Positions 15,628 through 24,177 of a DNA stretch of 64,000 bases are shown piece by piece; positions within the stretch are counted from its first letter, which is position 1; each line of letters opens with the position of its first letter. This DNA is from JANXMY01 sp965246745 (GTDB lineage: Bacteria > Armatimonadota > Armatimonadia > Armatimonadales > Capsulimonadaceae). The translations under genes were made by a program, and so were the position numbers. The notes below the pieces were generated by a model. The model saw only the letters and a list, made by a program, of their open reading frames with translations. It made no database searches and was not told the origin of the DNA. The DNA lies in NCBI GenBank assembly GCA_965246745.1, contig OZ251980.1:2666001-2730000 (forward strand), written 5' to 3'.

Positions 15628-16152
15628 TTAAACAACCGGGTTCGGTGTTTCTTCGGTCTGGGTCGTGTCCCCCGCCGGGGCGGGCTGGACTGCGTCCGGC
15701 TCCACGGCGGCAGCCGCCGGGGCAGGGACTTCCGCTTCGGCCTGGGGCGTTTCCGCCGCTTCCGGGGCCGGTGCGGCGACCGCAGCCGGGGCCGGCGCGG
15801 GGGCAGCGACCGCCGGCTCAGGGGCGGCGACGGGCAGCAGGGCTTCTTCGTCGTCGCGCCGAATAATCAAAAAGCGAATCTGGTCTTCGCTGATCTGGAA
15901 AATGCGCCGCAGCTCGGCTTCCACGGCGGGCTTGGACGAAAACTGCATGACGGCATAAATGCCTTCGGTGCGGCCTTTGATCTCATAAGCCAAGCGGCGG
16001 CGCTCCCAAACGTCGAGCTTTTCGAATGTCCCGCCGCCGGTTTCGACAATTCCCCGGTACTTCGCGGTGATGGCGCTGATGCGCTCGTCGCCCAAATCGG
16101 GGTCCATAATGAAAACGGCCTCGTAAGGCTGCGTGATGGCGATGGACGGCAT
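15628..16152 (-). CDS. rpsF: 30S ribosomal protein S6 with long C-terminal tail
   Basis: This 174-residue protein contains a full S6 domain in residues 1-100: YEAVFIMDPDLGDERISAIT, VWERRRLAYEIKGRTEGIYA, and the RNA-facing DQIRFLIIRRDDE. The remaining 75 residues are a low-complexity Ala/Pro/Glu tail. S6 binds S18 on the small subunit platform; long acidic or Ala-rich tails occur in some phyla. The ATG at 16152 has GGAGG six bases upstream, and an extended -10 lies at 16275-16283. It starts the rpsF-ssb operon. Confidence 0.93.
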   Translation of the reverse strand: MPSIAITQPYEAVFIMDPDLGDERISAITAKYRGIVETGGGTFEKLDVWERRRLAYEIKGRTEGIYAVMQFSSKPAVEAELRRIFQISEDQIRFLIIRRDDEEALLPVAAPEPAVAAPAPAPAAVAAPAPEAAETPQAEAEVPAPAAAAVEPDAVQPAPAGDTTQTEETPNPVV

Positions 16153-16274
16153 AAAATGCCTCCTCTCTCTGGGCTTGGATTTTTGGCCCGCCCCGGTTCG
16201 CCACCGGCACGGGCAGAGAGGAACGAAAAACAAATCCCGTTCAACAATCGGACTTTTCAGTCGGCAATCGGATT

Positions 16275-16283
16275 ATTATAGCA
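16275..16283 (-). promoter_or_regulatory. Extended -10 promoter of rpsF-ssb
   Basis: TGCTATAAT on the minus strand is a perfect extended -10. No good -35 is seen. The predicted leader is about 115 nt, long enough for ribosomal-protein feedback, but I recognise no structure. Confidence 0.6.
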
Positions 16284-16315
16284 CAACAAAGGCGAAATTC
16301 GGCTTGTCTTAGACT

Positions 16316-16408
16316 GCCCCCCCCGCCCCCAATAATGGGGGAGCCGGAAAGATTCAAACGCTTCTTCTGGATATTGTCATGCTCCCCCATTATTGGGGGC
16401 GGGGGGGC
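16316..16408. repeat. Inverted-repeat element, family A copy 2
   Basis: Arms of 28-29 bp (16316-16344 and 16381-16408) differ by one C and contain CCCCCAATAATGGGGG. The 36-bp centre is AT-rich. It begins nine bases after the stop codon of the PP2C phosphatase gene (minus strand). Confidence 0.85.
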
Positions 16409-16417
16409 CGCGTGCGC

Positions 16418-18259
16418 TTACGCCCGGCGGGCCAGCAAAACGCAGGCGTCGTCTTGAAACGCGCCGCCGGCCCACTCGCGCACGGCTTCAATCAGCGCCT
16501 GCCCGGCGTCGCGCAGGGGATGGCCCGGCAGCAAAGCGGCGGCACGCTCCAGCAGGGCGTCAGCGCCGAACAGCTCGCGGGCACGGCGGGCTTCGGTCAG
16601 GCCGTCGGTCGCCAGCAGCAGCGTATCGCCGGGCGCAAGCGCCGCTTCGGCGGCGGTGTAGGCGGCGTCGGGGAGGACACCCAGCAGCAGGCCGTTGGTC
16701 CCGACGCTTTCCGCCGCGCTTTCCGCCGCGCTTTCCGCCGCGCTTTCCGCCGCGCTTTCCGCCGCGCTTTCCGCCGCGCTTTCCGCCGCGCTTTCCGCCG
16801 CGCTTTCCGCTCGAATTACGAGCAGCGGCTCGCCGCCGACTGTGACATAAAAAAGGCGGCTCGTTTCCGGGTCGAACACGGCCAGCGACAGCACGACCTG
16901 ATAATCGCTGCTGAAATCGCCCTGACGCTGCGCCTCGCAGATGAAGTCGTTCAGCCGGGCCAGCGCGACTTCAGGCCGGAAGTGCTCCCGCAAAATCGTC
17001 CGCAGCGCGTATTTGATTTCGGCAATCAGCGATGCGGCCTTTAATCCTTTCCCGGAAATGTCGCCGACGACCAGCGCGACCTTGCCGCCGTCATAAGTGA
17101 ACACATCGGAAAAATCGCCGCCGACAGCGGCTTCGCTGGACGCCGCCTCGTAAAACGTTTCCACGGCCAATCCGGGATGGGATTCCGACGGCGGCGTGTG
17201 CAGCAAAATCTCCTGCAAAGTCTCGGCGATGCGCCGCTCGCGCTCGTACCCGGCCCGCAGGGCGGCTTCCGCCTCTTTGCGCTCGGTCACATCGGCGGAA
17301 TACAGCGCCACCCCGTCCGGGCGGGGAAACACGCGCACTTGATACCAGCGGCCGACTTTGCGGGAAAACGCTTCAAACTCCACGGTTTGCCCGGCGGTGA
17401 CCGCCTGCATGGTCTCGGCTTCAAACTCGCGGCCCTGCTCGGTCGGGTCCACTTCCCACAGCACCTGCCCGTAGAGCGTCGCCGGGTCCACCCCGGCCCG
17501 CTGCACGGCCCGCAGGGCGCTGGCGTTCATGGACACGATCCGCCAGTCGAAATCCAGGCTCAAATGGATGTCGGTGATGGTTTCCAGGATTTCGGTGGTC
17601 TGCCGCCGCACTTCTTCCGCTTCCGCCCGCGCGGCCTCGGCGCGAAGCAGCGCCGCGCGGGCCGCTTCGGCTTCCAAACGGTCGGTGATGTCCCGGATCA
17701 GCCAGCGCAGGGTCGGCGGATCGCCGAGCGCCCCGCCGTAAAACGCGGCGGTGACGGCGGCGGGAAACCGGGCCGACGGGCGGCGGCGCATGGAAACGGT
17801 CCACTCGGCGGGCGCGGCCCGGCCCGGCTCGGCCAGCGATTTCAGCCGCGACTGGAACTCCGCCGCGTCGGGCGGCGCAATCAGTGTCCCGAGGCTGCGC
17901 TTTTTCAGAAAGCGCGGCGAAATGTTCAGCAGGCGCGACGCCGCCCGGTTGGCTTCCAGAATCACGCCGCTGAGATCGGTGACCAAATAGCCGTCGGGGG
18001 CAAACTCAAACAAGTCCTGATACCGCTGACGCTCGGCTTCCAGCCGCAGGCGGCTGCGGGACAGCTCTTCGTTCTGCACCCGCATTTCTTCGTCGGCGAC
18101 CCGCAGCTCTTCCACCGACAGCTGAAGCTCTTCCAGGGCCTGCGGCAGCAGGCCGCGCGGACGGCTCTCGCTTTTCGGAGCGCTTGCGCTGACCGCGCCG
18201 TTTGCTGCTCCATTCCCGTCTTTTGCTCCGTTTCCGGTCTTGCTCAGATGGTTCGGCAT
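16418..18259 (-). CDS. PAS-PAS-PP2C (RsbU/SpoIIE-type) phosphatase
   Basis: This 613-residue protein starts with a coiled coil (LEELQLSVEELRVADEEMRV). A PAS domain follows (YQDLFEFAPDGYLVTDLSGV, about 80-200), then a second PAS domain (ETITDIHLSLDFDWRIVSMN, about 220-335), and a SpoIIE-type PP2C serine phosphatase (about 355-610). The metal-binding motifs are visible: GGDFSDVF, VVGDISGKGLKAASL, LLLATDGLTEAR and DDACVLLA. Such enzymes dephosphorylate an anti-sigma antagonist. A run of Ala-Glu-Ser-Ala repeats (about residues 484-517) interrupts the phosphatase domain; it is encoded by a 12-bp tandem repeat. It lies 14 bp after cheR and is the third gene of the cheB-cheR operon. Confidence 0.85.
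   Translation of the reverse strand: MPNHLSKTGNGAKDGNGAANGAVSASAPKSESRPRGLLPQALEELQLSVEELRVADEEMRVQNEELSRSRLRLEAERQRYQDLFEFAPDGYLVTDLSGVILEANRAASRLLNISPRFLKKRSLGTLIAPPDAAEFQSRLKSLAEPGRAAPAEWTVSMRRRPSARFPAAVTAAFYGGALGDPPTLRWLIRDITDRLEAEAARAALLRAEAARAEAEEVRRQTTEILETITDIHLSLDFDWRIVSMNASALRAVQRAGVDPATLYGQVLWEVDPTEQGREFEAETMQAVTAGQTVEFEAFSRKVGRWYQVRVFPRPDGVALYSADVTERKEAEAALRAGYERERRIAETLQEILLHTPPSESHPGLAVETFYEAASSEAAVGGDFSDVFTYDGGKVALVVGDISGKGLKAASLIAEIKYALRTILREHFRPEVALARLNDFICEAQRQGDFSSDYQVVLSLAVFDPETSRLFYVTVGGEPLLVIRAESAAESAAESAAESAAESAAESAAESAAESAAESVGTNGLLLGVLPDAAYTAAEAALAPGDTLLLATDGLTEARRARELFGADALLERAAALLPGHPLRDAGQALIEAVREWAGGAFQDDACVLLARRA
16705..16813. repeat. 12-bp tandem repeat inside phosphatase gene
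   Basis: Nine copies of GCTTTCCGC recur every 12 bp, eight complete units being GCTTTCCGCCGC. On the coding strand this gives an Ala-Glu-Ser-Ala repeat. Because the unit is a multiple of three, copy-number change would alter length but not frame. Confidence 0.95.
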
Positions 18260-18273
18260 GGGGATTCACACTT

Positions 18274-20145
18274 TCAAGCCGCTGGGGAAGAAGGCTGCTC
18301 CATCAAAAGGATGATGCCGCGCACGGTGTTGTGCTGGCCGCGCAGGGCGCTGACCGTGACCCGGCAGGTGAAGCGCCGGCCGCGCCGGTTGCGGGTTTCC
18401 AGAACCAAATCCCGATGTCCCGTCGCGCCCTGAAGGCAGGACTCAATCGCCGGCATCAGCGCCTGCACCGGCAGGCCGATGTCAAGACCGGCAAACGGCA
18501 TTTTTTCCACTTCATCGGGCCGCAGGCCCCACAGCTCCGACGACTGGGCGTTCCAAATCTGCACTTTCAAGTCGGCGTCCAGCACAATCACCCCGCCGCG
18601 CAGGCTGGCGAGAATGCTTTCCATGTACGCATTGACCTGGTTCAGCTCCTCCGAGCGCTGCTGAAGCTCCAAATTAACCGTGCGAAGCTCCTCGTTGATG
18701 GACTGCGACTCTTCCGAAGTCGTTTCCAGCTCCTCGTTGATGGACTGAAGCTCTTCGTTGGTGGTTTCCAGCTCTTCCACCGTGGACTGCAATTCCTCGT
18801 TGGTGGTTTCCAGCTCCTCGTTAGCCGACTGAAGCTCGGCGTAGGCCGTTTCCATTTCGTGGTTTGCCGCTTGCAGCTCTTCCGACAACTGCCGGTAGCG
18901 GGAAACATCGGTAAACGACACGCTGACCCCGAGCGTTTCGCCGTTTTCCGACAGCGGCACGATCAAGGCTTCCAGGTACACGGTCTTCGCGCCGCCGCTG
19001 GCCCAGGGAACGTCTTTCACGCTGACCGTTCGCCGCTCCGTCAGCGCCTGCTCGATCCGCGAGCGCAGCTCAAAGGGCCGGTAGGAGATTTCCAGGTCCT
19101 GCACCGGCCGTCCGAGGTCGCGTGCCGTCAAATGAAACAGCGCCCGCGCCCGCTCGTTGACCATCGCCAGGTGCCCGCCGGAGTCCAGCACGACCTGGGC
19201 GGTCGGGGTGGATTGAAACGCCGCTTCCCAGAGCCGCAGCGGGTTGTCGGGCGGCAGCGACGCCGCTTCGACCCCCGACTGGGCCATCAAAAGAAGCTGA
19301 TCGCGCAGGCCGGGCCGGGACACTTTGACAAACACCCGCCGCCGCAAATCCAGCGGCATAAACAGGCCGGTGTGCGCGAACAGCATTTCGGCTTTGCCGA
19401 GAAACAAAAAGCCGCTGTCTTTGATCGCAAAGTGGAACCGGGCCAGAATGCCGCTCTGCACTTCGCTGTTGAAGTACATCAGCGTGTTGCGGCACAGCAG
19501 CAGGTCAATGCGGGAGATCGGCGAGTCTTGCAGCAGGTCGTGCCGCCCGAAAATCAGCAGGCGGCGCAGCTCTTTTGTAAACACATAGCGGTCGCCTTCG
19601 CGGTCAAAGTACTTTTCCAGCAGGGCCGCCGGCAGGCTCTGCACTTCGCGGTCCGAGTACGAGGCCGACCGGGCCTGCGCCAGCGCGTCTTCGTCAATGT
19701 CGGTGGCGTAAATCTTGACACGGGATTTGAAGGCGTCCCAGCCCATGCGCTCGGCCAGCGCGATGGCGAGCGAGTACGGCTCCTGGCCCGCCGCGCACCC
19801 GGCGCTCCACAAGCGCACCGGGTCGCCGTCGGCTTTGGAGGCCAGCAGGCGCGGCAGGATTTCCTCGGACAGATACTCCCACGCGGGAGCGTCCCGAAAA
19901 AACGTTGTCACATTGATCAAAATGGTGTTAAACAGCCGCGCGAACTCGTCCGGGTGAACTTCCAGAAAATCGGTATAGGCGGCATAATCCCGGCAGCCGA
20001 CTTCCGCCAGGCGCTTGTCCAGGCGGCGGCGCAGGCTGGCCGGCTTGTAGCCGGAAAAGTCAAAGCCCCGGCTGCGCTTGATGTAGTCCAGCAGCGCCGC
20101 AAACTCCGGCTCGCCGTCGGTCGGTGTCGGACCGTTCGAGGTCAT
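18274..20145 (-). CDS. cheR: CheR methyltransferase fused to two PAS domains
   Basis: This 623-residue protein has an N-terminal CheR helical domain (LLDYIKRSRGFDFSGYKPAS, RRRLDKRL). The SAM-dependent methyltransferase domain follows (VRLWSAGCAAGQEPYSLAIA, IYATDIDEDALAQAR, IDLLLCRNTLMYF). Then come a PAS domain (about 310-430), a long coiled coil of ELQS-ANEE-LETT-type repeats (about 440-505), and a final PAS domain. In many bacteria this is fused after CheB; here CheB is a separate gene whose TGA overlaps this ATG (ATGA). It should methylate a receptor-like target. No receptor, CheA or CheW gene is nearby. Confidence 0.88.
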   Translation of the reverse strand: MTSNGPTPTDGEPEFAALLDYIKRSRGFDFSGYKPASLRRRLDKRLAEVGCRDYAAYTDFLEVHPDEFARLFNTILINVTTFFRDAPAWEYLSEEILPRLLASKADGDPVRLWSAGCAAGQEPYSLAIALAERMGWDAFKSRVKIYATDIDEDALAQARSASYSDREVQSLPAALLEKYFDREGDRYVFTKELRRLLIFGRHDLLQDSPISRIDLLLCRNTLMYFNSEVQSGILARFHFAIKDSGFLFLGKAEMLFAHTGLFMPLDLRRRVFVKVSRPGLRDQLLLMAQSGVEAASLPPDNPLRLWEAAFQSTPTAQVVLDSGGHLAMVNERARALFHLTARDLGRPVQDLEISYRPFELRSRIEQALTERRTVSVKDVPWASGGAKTVYLEALIVPLSENGETLGVSVSFTDVSRYRQLSEELQAANHEMETAYAELQSANEELETTNEELQSTVEELETTNEELQSINEELETTSEESQSINEELRTVNLELQQRSEELNQVNAYMESILASLRGGVIVLDADLKVQIWNAQSSELWGLRPDEVEKMPFAGLDIGLPVQALMPAIESCLQGATGHRDLVLETRNRRGRRFTCRVTVSALRGQHNTVRGIILLMEQPSSPAA

Positions 20146-21194
20146 AAAAGAAGGCTGCTTTCTGGGGGCGGTGCGCCGGAAGACGCGGCAATCTGGCCGC
20201 CTGTCAGCACGCCGTGGATGATCTGCGCCCGGTGGCGGGCGTCCGACGCTTGACTGCCGAACTGCTGGGCGGACAGCACATGCCCGCGCTCGGACGCGCG
20301 GGCTTGCAGCCGCTCGGCCATGGAGGCGCTTTCTTCCAGGGCGCGAAGCGCGGCCCAAAGCGCTTCTTCTAGGTTCTCGGACTGCGATGCCAGCAGGCTT
20401 TGCGGGGAATACGCATGGCCGACCCGGCACCGGTAGCGCACCAGATCGCCTTCGGAGATTTCCCACAAGACGCCGTGGCAGTCCGGGCAGCTAAACGCCG
20501 ACGGGCTGCCTTCGGTGCGGTTGTCAAGCCGTCCCAAATCCATTTCGGCCACCGCGACATCTTCTTCCAGGTCAGGAGTCACGGAACCTTCTTTCTGCGC
20601 GGCGGGCGCTTGCTCGCCGGACAAGCGCGTGATTGTCCGCGCCAGGCCCGCCAGGGTCTCGACGGCGTCCACCGCGACATTTTCAATCGCCGACAGCGGC
20701 ATGCCGGTAAACGGCGCTTCGGCGGGGTCCTGCACCAGCGCCAGGCCGCCGCGCGATTTAATGGACTGCAAGCCCGCCGTGCCGTCGTCCAGCGTTCCCG
20801 TCAGGACCACTCCCACCACGCGCGTGCCGTAAGCGCGGGCCGCCGACCGAAACAGGGCGTCAATCGCCGGCCGGTGGTTGTTTTCCGCCGGGCCGCGCGT
20901 CAATCGCACCTGGCCGTCGCGCACCAGCAGGTGATGGTCGGGCGGCGCGACATAAATCCGTCCGGCTTCAATCTTTTGTCCGTCCACGGCGTGCACGGCG
21001 GGCAGGGAGCCGCGCCGGCTCAGGATGTCCGGCAGGACCGAGTGGCCGTAGGCGGGCATGTGCAGGACCACCAGAACGGCGGCGGGCAGGCGGGCGGGCA
21101 GCAAGGCGGCCAGCTCGGCCAGCGCTTCGACCCCGCCGGCGGAAGCGCCGACAGCGACAATGTCGCGGCGCGGTGTTGTTGTTTCAAGCGGCAT
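20142..21194 (-). CDS. cheB: CheB-type methylesterase with C-terminal zinc-ribbon-like region
   Basis: This 350-residue protein has a CheB catalytic domain without an N-terminal receiver. The Ser is in VGASAGGVEAL (S18), the His in VVLHMPAYGHS (H45), and the Asp in VVLTGTLDDGTAGL. A C-terminal region contains CPDCHGVLWEI and YRCRVGHAYSPQSLL, a Cys/His module found in stand-alone CheB proteins of this type, then a helical tail. It starts a three-gene operon driven by a near-consensus promoter. Without a receiver domain it may be controlled by partner binding rather than phosphorylation. Confidence 0.87.
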   Translation of the reverse strand: MPLETTTPRRDIVAVGASAGGVEALAELAALLPARLPAAVLVVLHMPAYGHSVLPDILSRRGSLPAVHAVDGQKIEAGRIYVAPPDHHLLVRDGQVRLTRGPAENNHRPAIDALFRSAARAYGTRVVGVVLTGTLDDGTAGLQSIKSRGGLALVQDPAEAPFTGMPLSAIENVAVDAVETLAGLARTITRLSGEQAPAAQKEGSVTPDLEEDVAVAEMDLGRLDNRTEGSPSAFSCPDCHGVLWEISEGDLVRYRCRVGHAYSPQSLLASQSENLEEALWAALRALEESASMAERLQARASERGHVLSAQQFGSQASDARHRAQIIHGVLTGGQIAASSGAPPPESSLLL

Positions 21195-21250
21195 AATCTT
21201 TTGCAGGGAATCGGTCGCAAACGGGTATTGATGGTGTTTATGTAAGGGAT

Positions 21251-21279
21251 ATTTTACAATCTTTTGTCGGTTCTGTCAA
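21251..21279 (-). promoter_or_regulatory. Promoter of cheB-cheR-phosphatase operon
   Basis: On the minus strand TTGACA (21279-21274) and TAAAAT (21256-21251) are separated by 17 bp, close to the housekeeping sigma consensus. The leader to the cheB ATG is about 50 nt. Confidence 0.85.
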
Positions 21280-21299
21280 GAAAAAGCAAAGATGCGCGG

Positions 21300-22820
21300 T
21301 CACACGCCGTAAATCGCGCCGAATTTGTCGGTTAAATACGCCAAATACGGCGCAGGGTCGAGCGGCCGGCCGGCGGCGCGGACAATCAGCTCCTTCGGCC
21401 CGTATTTGCGGCCCGGCGCATGGACATGGTCGCGGAGCCAGCCGAGCAGCGGCGCAAAGTCGCCCGTGCCGATCTGCGCGGCCAGCCGCCCGCCCGTGCT
21501 TTTGTCCGCTTCCGCATAAAGCTGAACCGAAAGGATATTGCCTAAAGTATACGTCGGAAAGTACCCGATTAAACCTGCCGACCAGTGAACGTCCTGCAAA
21601 ACCCCCGCCGCGTCGTCCGGCGGGGTCAAGCCGAAGTACTCCTGCATTTTGGCGTTCCACGCGGCAGGCGCGTCGGCGACGCTCAGCTCGCCGGATAAAA
21701 GCGCGGTTTCCAGCTCAAAGCGCAGCAGAACGTGCAGGTTATAGGTCACTTCATCGGCTTCCACCCGGATCAGCGACGGCGCGACTTTGTTGACCGCCCG
21801 GTAAAATGCGTCTTCGGGCACGCTGCCGAGCGCGTCCGGGAAGGCGTCTTTCAGCTTCGGAAAATAACACTGCCAAAACGGCCGGGAGCGCCCGACCAAA
21901 TTCTCCCACAAGCGCGACTGGCTTTCATGGACCCCGAGCGACGCCGCCGCGCCGAGAATGCCGGGGTAGCGCCGGGTCACGCCCTGCTCATACAGCGCAT
22001 GGCCTGCTTCGTGCATGGTCCCGAACAGCGCGGTCGGCAAAAAGCGCGGGTCGAAACGGGTCGTGATCCGCACATCGCCCGCGCCGAACGACGCGCAGAA
22101 CGGGTGCAGCGCCCGGTCCTGCCGGCCCCGCTGGAAATCGAACCCGAAGTCTTGGATGACGCTTTCGCCGAACCGCTGCTGCGCGGCTTCCTCGAAGTCT
22201 GCGCTTAACGCCGAGTCGTCCACGGCGTCCGGGCCGAGCGCCGCAATCCGCCGCACCAGCGCGACCGTGTCCGGCTTGATCGCCTCAAAGACCGCCCGCA
22301 CTTCGGCGGTCGTCATGCCCGGCTCGTACTGGTCTAACAGCGCATCGTACCGCTCCCCGCCGTGCCCGAGATGGTCGGCAGTCTGCCGCGTGAGGTCCAA
22401 AATCTGCGTCAGCCACGGGGCAAACTCGCCCCAGTCGCGGTGCGCCCGCGCGTCGGCCCAGTGGGCATGGGCCAGCGCCGTGACGCGGGCGAACTCCGAG
22501 ACCAGCGTGCCGGGCACTTTGGTCGCCTGGTCGAAGTCCCGCCGCACGACCCGCACGAGCGCCGCCTCGTCGCTGTCCGGGTCCGAATTCCGCGCCGCCG
22601 CTTCGGCGGCTTCCAATCGCCGCTGCGTCTCGCGTCCCGTCAATTTCTCATGGATGACCCCGCTGAGGGCCGCCATCTGCGCCGCCCGGCTGTCCGCGCC
22701 GCCGGGCGGCATGTACGTCTGCTGGTCCCAGCCCAGCAGCTCCGCCGCTTCGGACAGCGCCTGCAACTCCGCCATCCGCTCTTCGAGCGCCTCAATTTCC
22801 TGCATTCCGAATTCCTGCAT
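21300..22820 (-). CDS. M32-family metallocarboxypeptidase
   Basis: This 506-residue protein is a carboxypeptidase Taq/M32 enzyme, a cytoplasmic Zn-dependent peptidase that removes C-terminal residues. The zinc motif is HEAGHALYEQG. Conserved neighbours are DVRITTRFD, GVHESQSRLWENLVGRS and the C-terminal YFPTYTLGNI. The N-terminus (LLGWDQQTYMPPGGADSRA) also matches the family. Length is normal. Starts at 22820 and 22805 (five codons later, with AGGA upstream) are both plausible. It stands alone between the divergent prepilin and the cheB operon. Confidence 0.9.
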   Translation of the reverse strand: MQEFGMQEIEALEERMAELQALSEAAELLGWDQQTYMPPGGADSRAAQMAALSGVIHEKLTGRETQRRLEAAEAAARNSDPDSDEAALVRVVRRDFDQATKVPGTLVSEFARVTALAHAHWADARAHRDWGEFAPWLTQILDLTRQTADHLGHGGERYDALLDQYEPGMTTAEVRAVFEAIKPDTVALVRRIAALGPDAVDDSALSADFEEAAQQRFGESVIQDFGFDFQRGRQDRALHPFCASFGAGDVRITTRFDPRFLPTALFGTMHEAGHALYEQGVTRRYPGILGAAASLGVHESQSRLWENLVGRSRPFWQCYFPKLKDAFPDALGSVPEDAFYRAVNKVAPSLIRVEADEVTYNLHVLLRFELETALLSGELSVADAPAAWNAKMQEYFGLTPPDDAAGVLQDVHWSAGLIGYFPTYTLGNILSVQLYAEADKSTGGRLAAQIGTGDFAPLLGWLRDHVHAPGRKYGPKELIVRAAGRPLDPAPYLAYLTDKFGAIYGV

Positions 22821-22927
22821 TCCATCCGCCCCTTCGTCTTCGTCTTTCCGCAGGTTCTTCACGGCTTCCCGGTTATCCTGCCTCGGCCGGCCGCTTCCAA
22901 AAAACAATCCACTGGGAGCCGTGAAAA

Positions 22928-22972
22928 TTTAATCTTCTCTTAACATAAACCGTCGGCAATGCGGCGTATACT
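22928..22972 (+). promoter_or_regulatory. Pho-box-like promoter of first prepilin
   Basis: TTTAAT (22928-22933) and CTTAAC (22939-22944) lie exactly 11 bp apart, and TATACT is at 22967-22972. The gap from the last repeat to the -10 is 22 bp, about one helical turn longer than at the porin promoter. The predicted leader is about 58 nt. Confidence 0.6.
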
Positions 22973-23036
22973 AAGGCCGATTTCTTTGCAGTCGGGAATT
23001 GTCCCCGCTGCGCCTTTTCATAGAAAGACCTTTTTT

Positions 23037-24125
23037 ATGCCGCACCCCTCGCCGTCCCGCCGCGCGTTCACCTTGATTGAACTGCTCGTCGTCATCGCCA
23101 TTATCGCGATTCTCGCCGCCATTCTGTTCCCGGTCTTTCAGCAGGTGCGCGAAAACGCCCGCCGCGCCACCTGCCAGTCCAACTTCAAGCAGCTCGGCAC
23201 CGCGTTTATCCTCTACAGCAACGATTTTGACGGGACACTGCCGATGCCGATTACCAACAATTTCCCGGTCCTGCCCGGCTCGCCGCCGACATGGATCATC
23301 GGGCAGATCATTGACGCCGCCGGCAACCCGCTGCCGTCGTCGGCTCCCGCCACGGCGACCGGAACCTACCGAGATGTCGGCGGTATTTTTCCTTACATCA
23401 AAACCCGTGCCAACGGCGGAACAAGCAACTTGTTCGGCTGCCCGGACGCGTCCCCCGGAAATCCGATTTCCTACAAAGCAAATTTCTCGGCTCCTCCCGG
23501 CGCCAACTATATTATGAACCAGTTTTTGCAGGCTGGCTGGCACAGCGATGGAATGCTGAACGGTAACTACATCAGCAAATTTCAAAAGTCCACCGACTGC
23601 GGCGTTACCAATGGGTGCACTTACGATAACGGCAAATATCCCGGCTTTGCCGCCGATCAAGTGGAAAGCTCCGCGCAGACAATTCTGCTGTATGAAGGCG
23701 CTCAGGAAGTGGATGTCTCAACCTCCGCTTACAACGGCACCGTAAACCGCTACGGCACGCCGTTTCACCCGGTTTCCGGTCAGAAAGGGCCGGGGGCCGT
23801 CAAGGCAGGGGATTTAGGCTCGTACAAAACCTACACTGCCGATGCCGTGCCGTTTGAAGCTCCCGTGGACTGGCATGCCGGACGCAGCAACTTTTTGTTT
23901 CTGGACGGTCATGTGAAAACGATGCTGCCCAGCTCAACTTGGACTGCTTATGACACGAAGCTGGCAACCGCCGGCACGAACAACCACCCGAACGGTGCTG
24001 ACTTCTACAGCAAAGTCAAGGGCGGACCGAATGGAACCCGCAACATGTGGTATCCCTTCGGCAATGGTGTGTTCTATCTTGACGGCAAGGTTTATTCTAA
24101 TCCTGCCGATGTCCCGGCAAGCTAA
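23037..24125 (+). CDS. DUF1559-type prepilin-like protein
   Basis: This 362-residue protein has a short basic leader ending RRAFTLIELLVVIAIIAIL, the class III prepilin peptidase site (cleavage before Phe, Glu at +5). QVRENARRATCQSNFKQLG follows. The C-terminal half contains the H-x9-DG signature (HAGRSNFLFLDGHVK) that defines this DUF1559-like group. Such proteins are exported and assembled like type II pseudopilins; the families are expanded in Planctomycetota and Armatimonadota. The upstream Pho-box-like repeat suggests induction by phosphate limitation. An intrinsic terminator follows the gene. Confidence 0.85.
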   Translation: MPHPSPSRRAFTLIELLVVIAIIAILAAILFPVFQQVRENARRATCQSNFKQLGTAFILYSNDFDGTLPMPITNNFPVLPGSPPTWIIGQIIDAAGNPLPSSAPATATGTYRDVGGIFPYIKTRANGGTSNLFGCPDASPGNPISYKANFSAPPGANYIMNQFLQAGWHSDGMLNGNYISKFQKSTDCGVTNGCTYDNGKYPGFAADQVESSAQTILLYEGAQEVDVSTSAYNGTVNRYGTPFHPVSGQKGPGAVKAGDLGSYKTYTADAVPFEAPVDWHAGRSNFLFLDGHVKTMLPSSTWTAYDTKLATAGTNNHPNGADFYSKVKGGPNGTRNMWYPFGNGVFYLDGKVYSNPADVPAS

Positions 24126-24128
24126 CAC

Positions 24129-24165
24129 AAAAGCGGCAGGCTTTTCGAGCCTGCCGCTTTTCTTT
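24129..24165 (+). terminator. Intrinsic terminator after first prepilin
   Basis: A 14-bp perfect stem, AAAAGCGGCAGGCT / AGCCTGCCGCTTTT, is followed by CTTT. The next gene starts only 12 bp later, so read-through may supply some transcription. Confidence 0.8.
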
Positions 24166-24177
24166 GGGTACCATTTT

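Noticed and set aside
16705..16813. Tandem repeat considered as a CRISPR array
   Set aside because: Units are 12 bp without spacers and lie in frame inside a coding sequence. No cas genes are present.
18202..20253. A 683-residue plus-strand frame opposite cheR
   Set aside because: Composition is that of an antisense shadow (His, Gln, Arg-rich) and the opposite strand encodes an unmistakable CheR.
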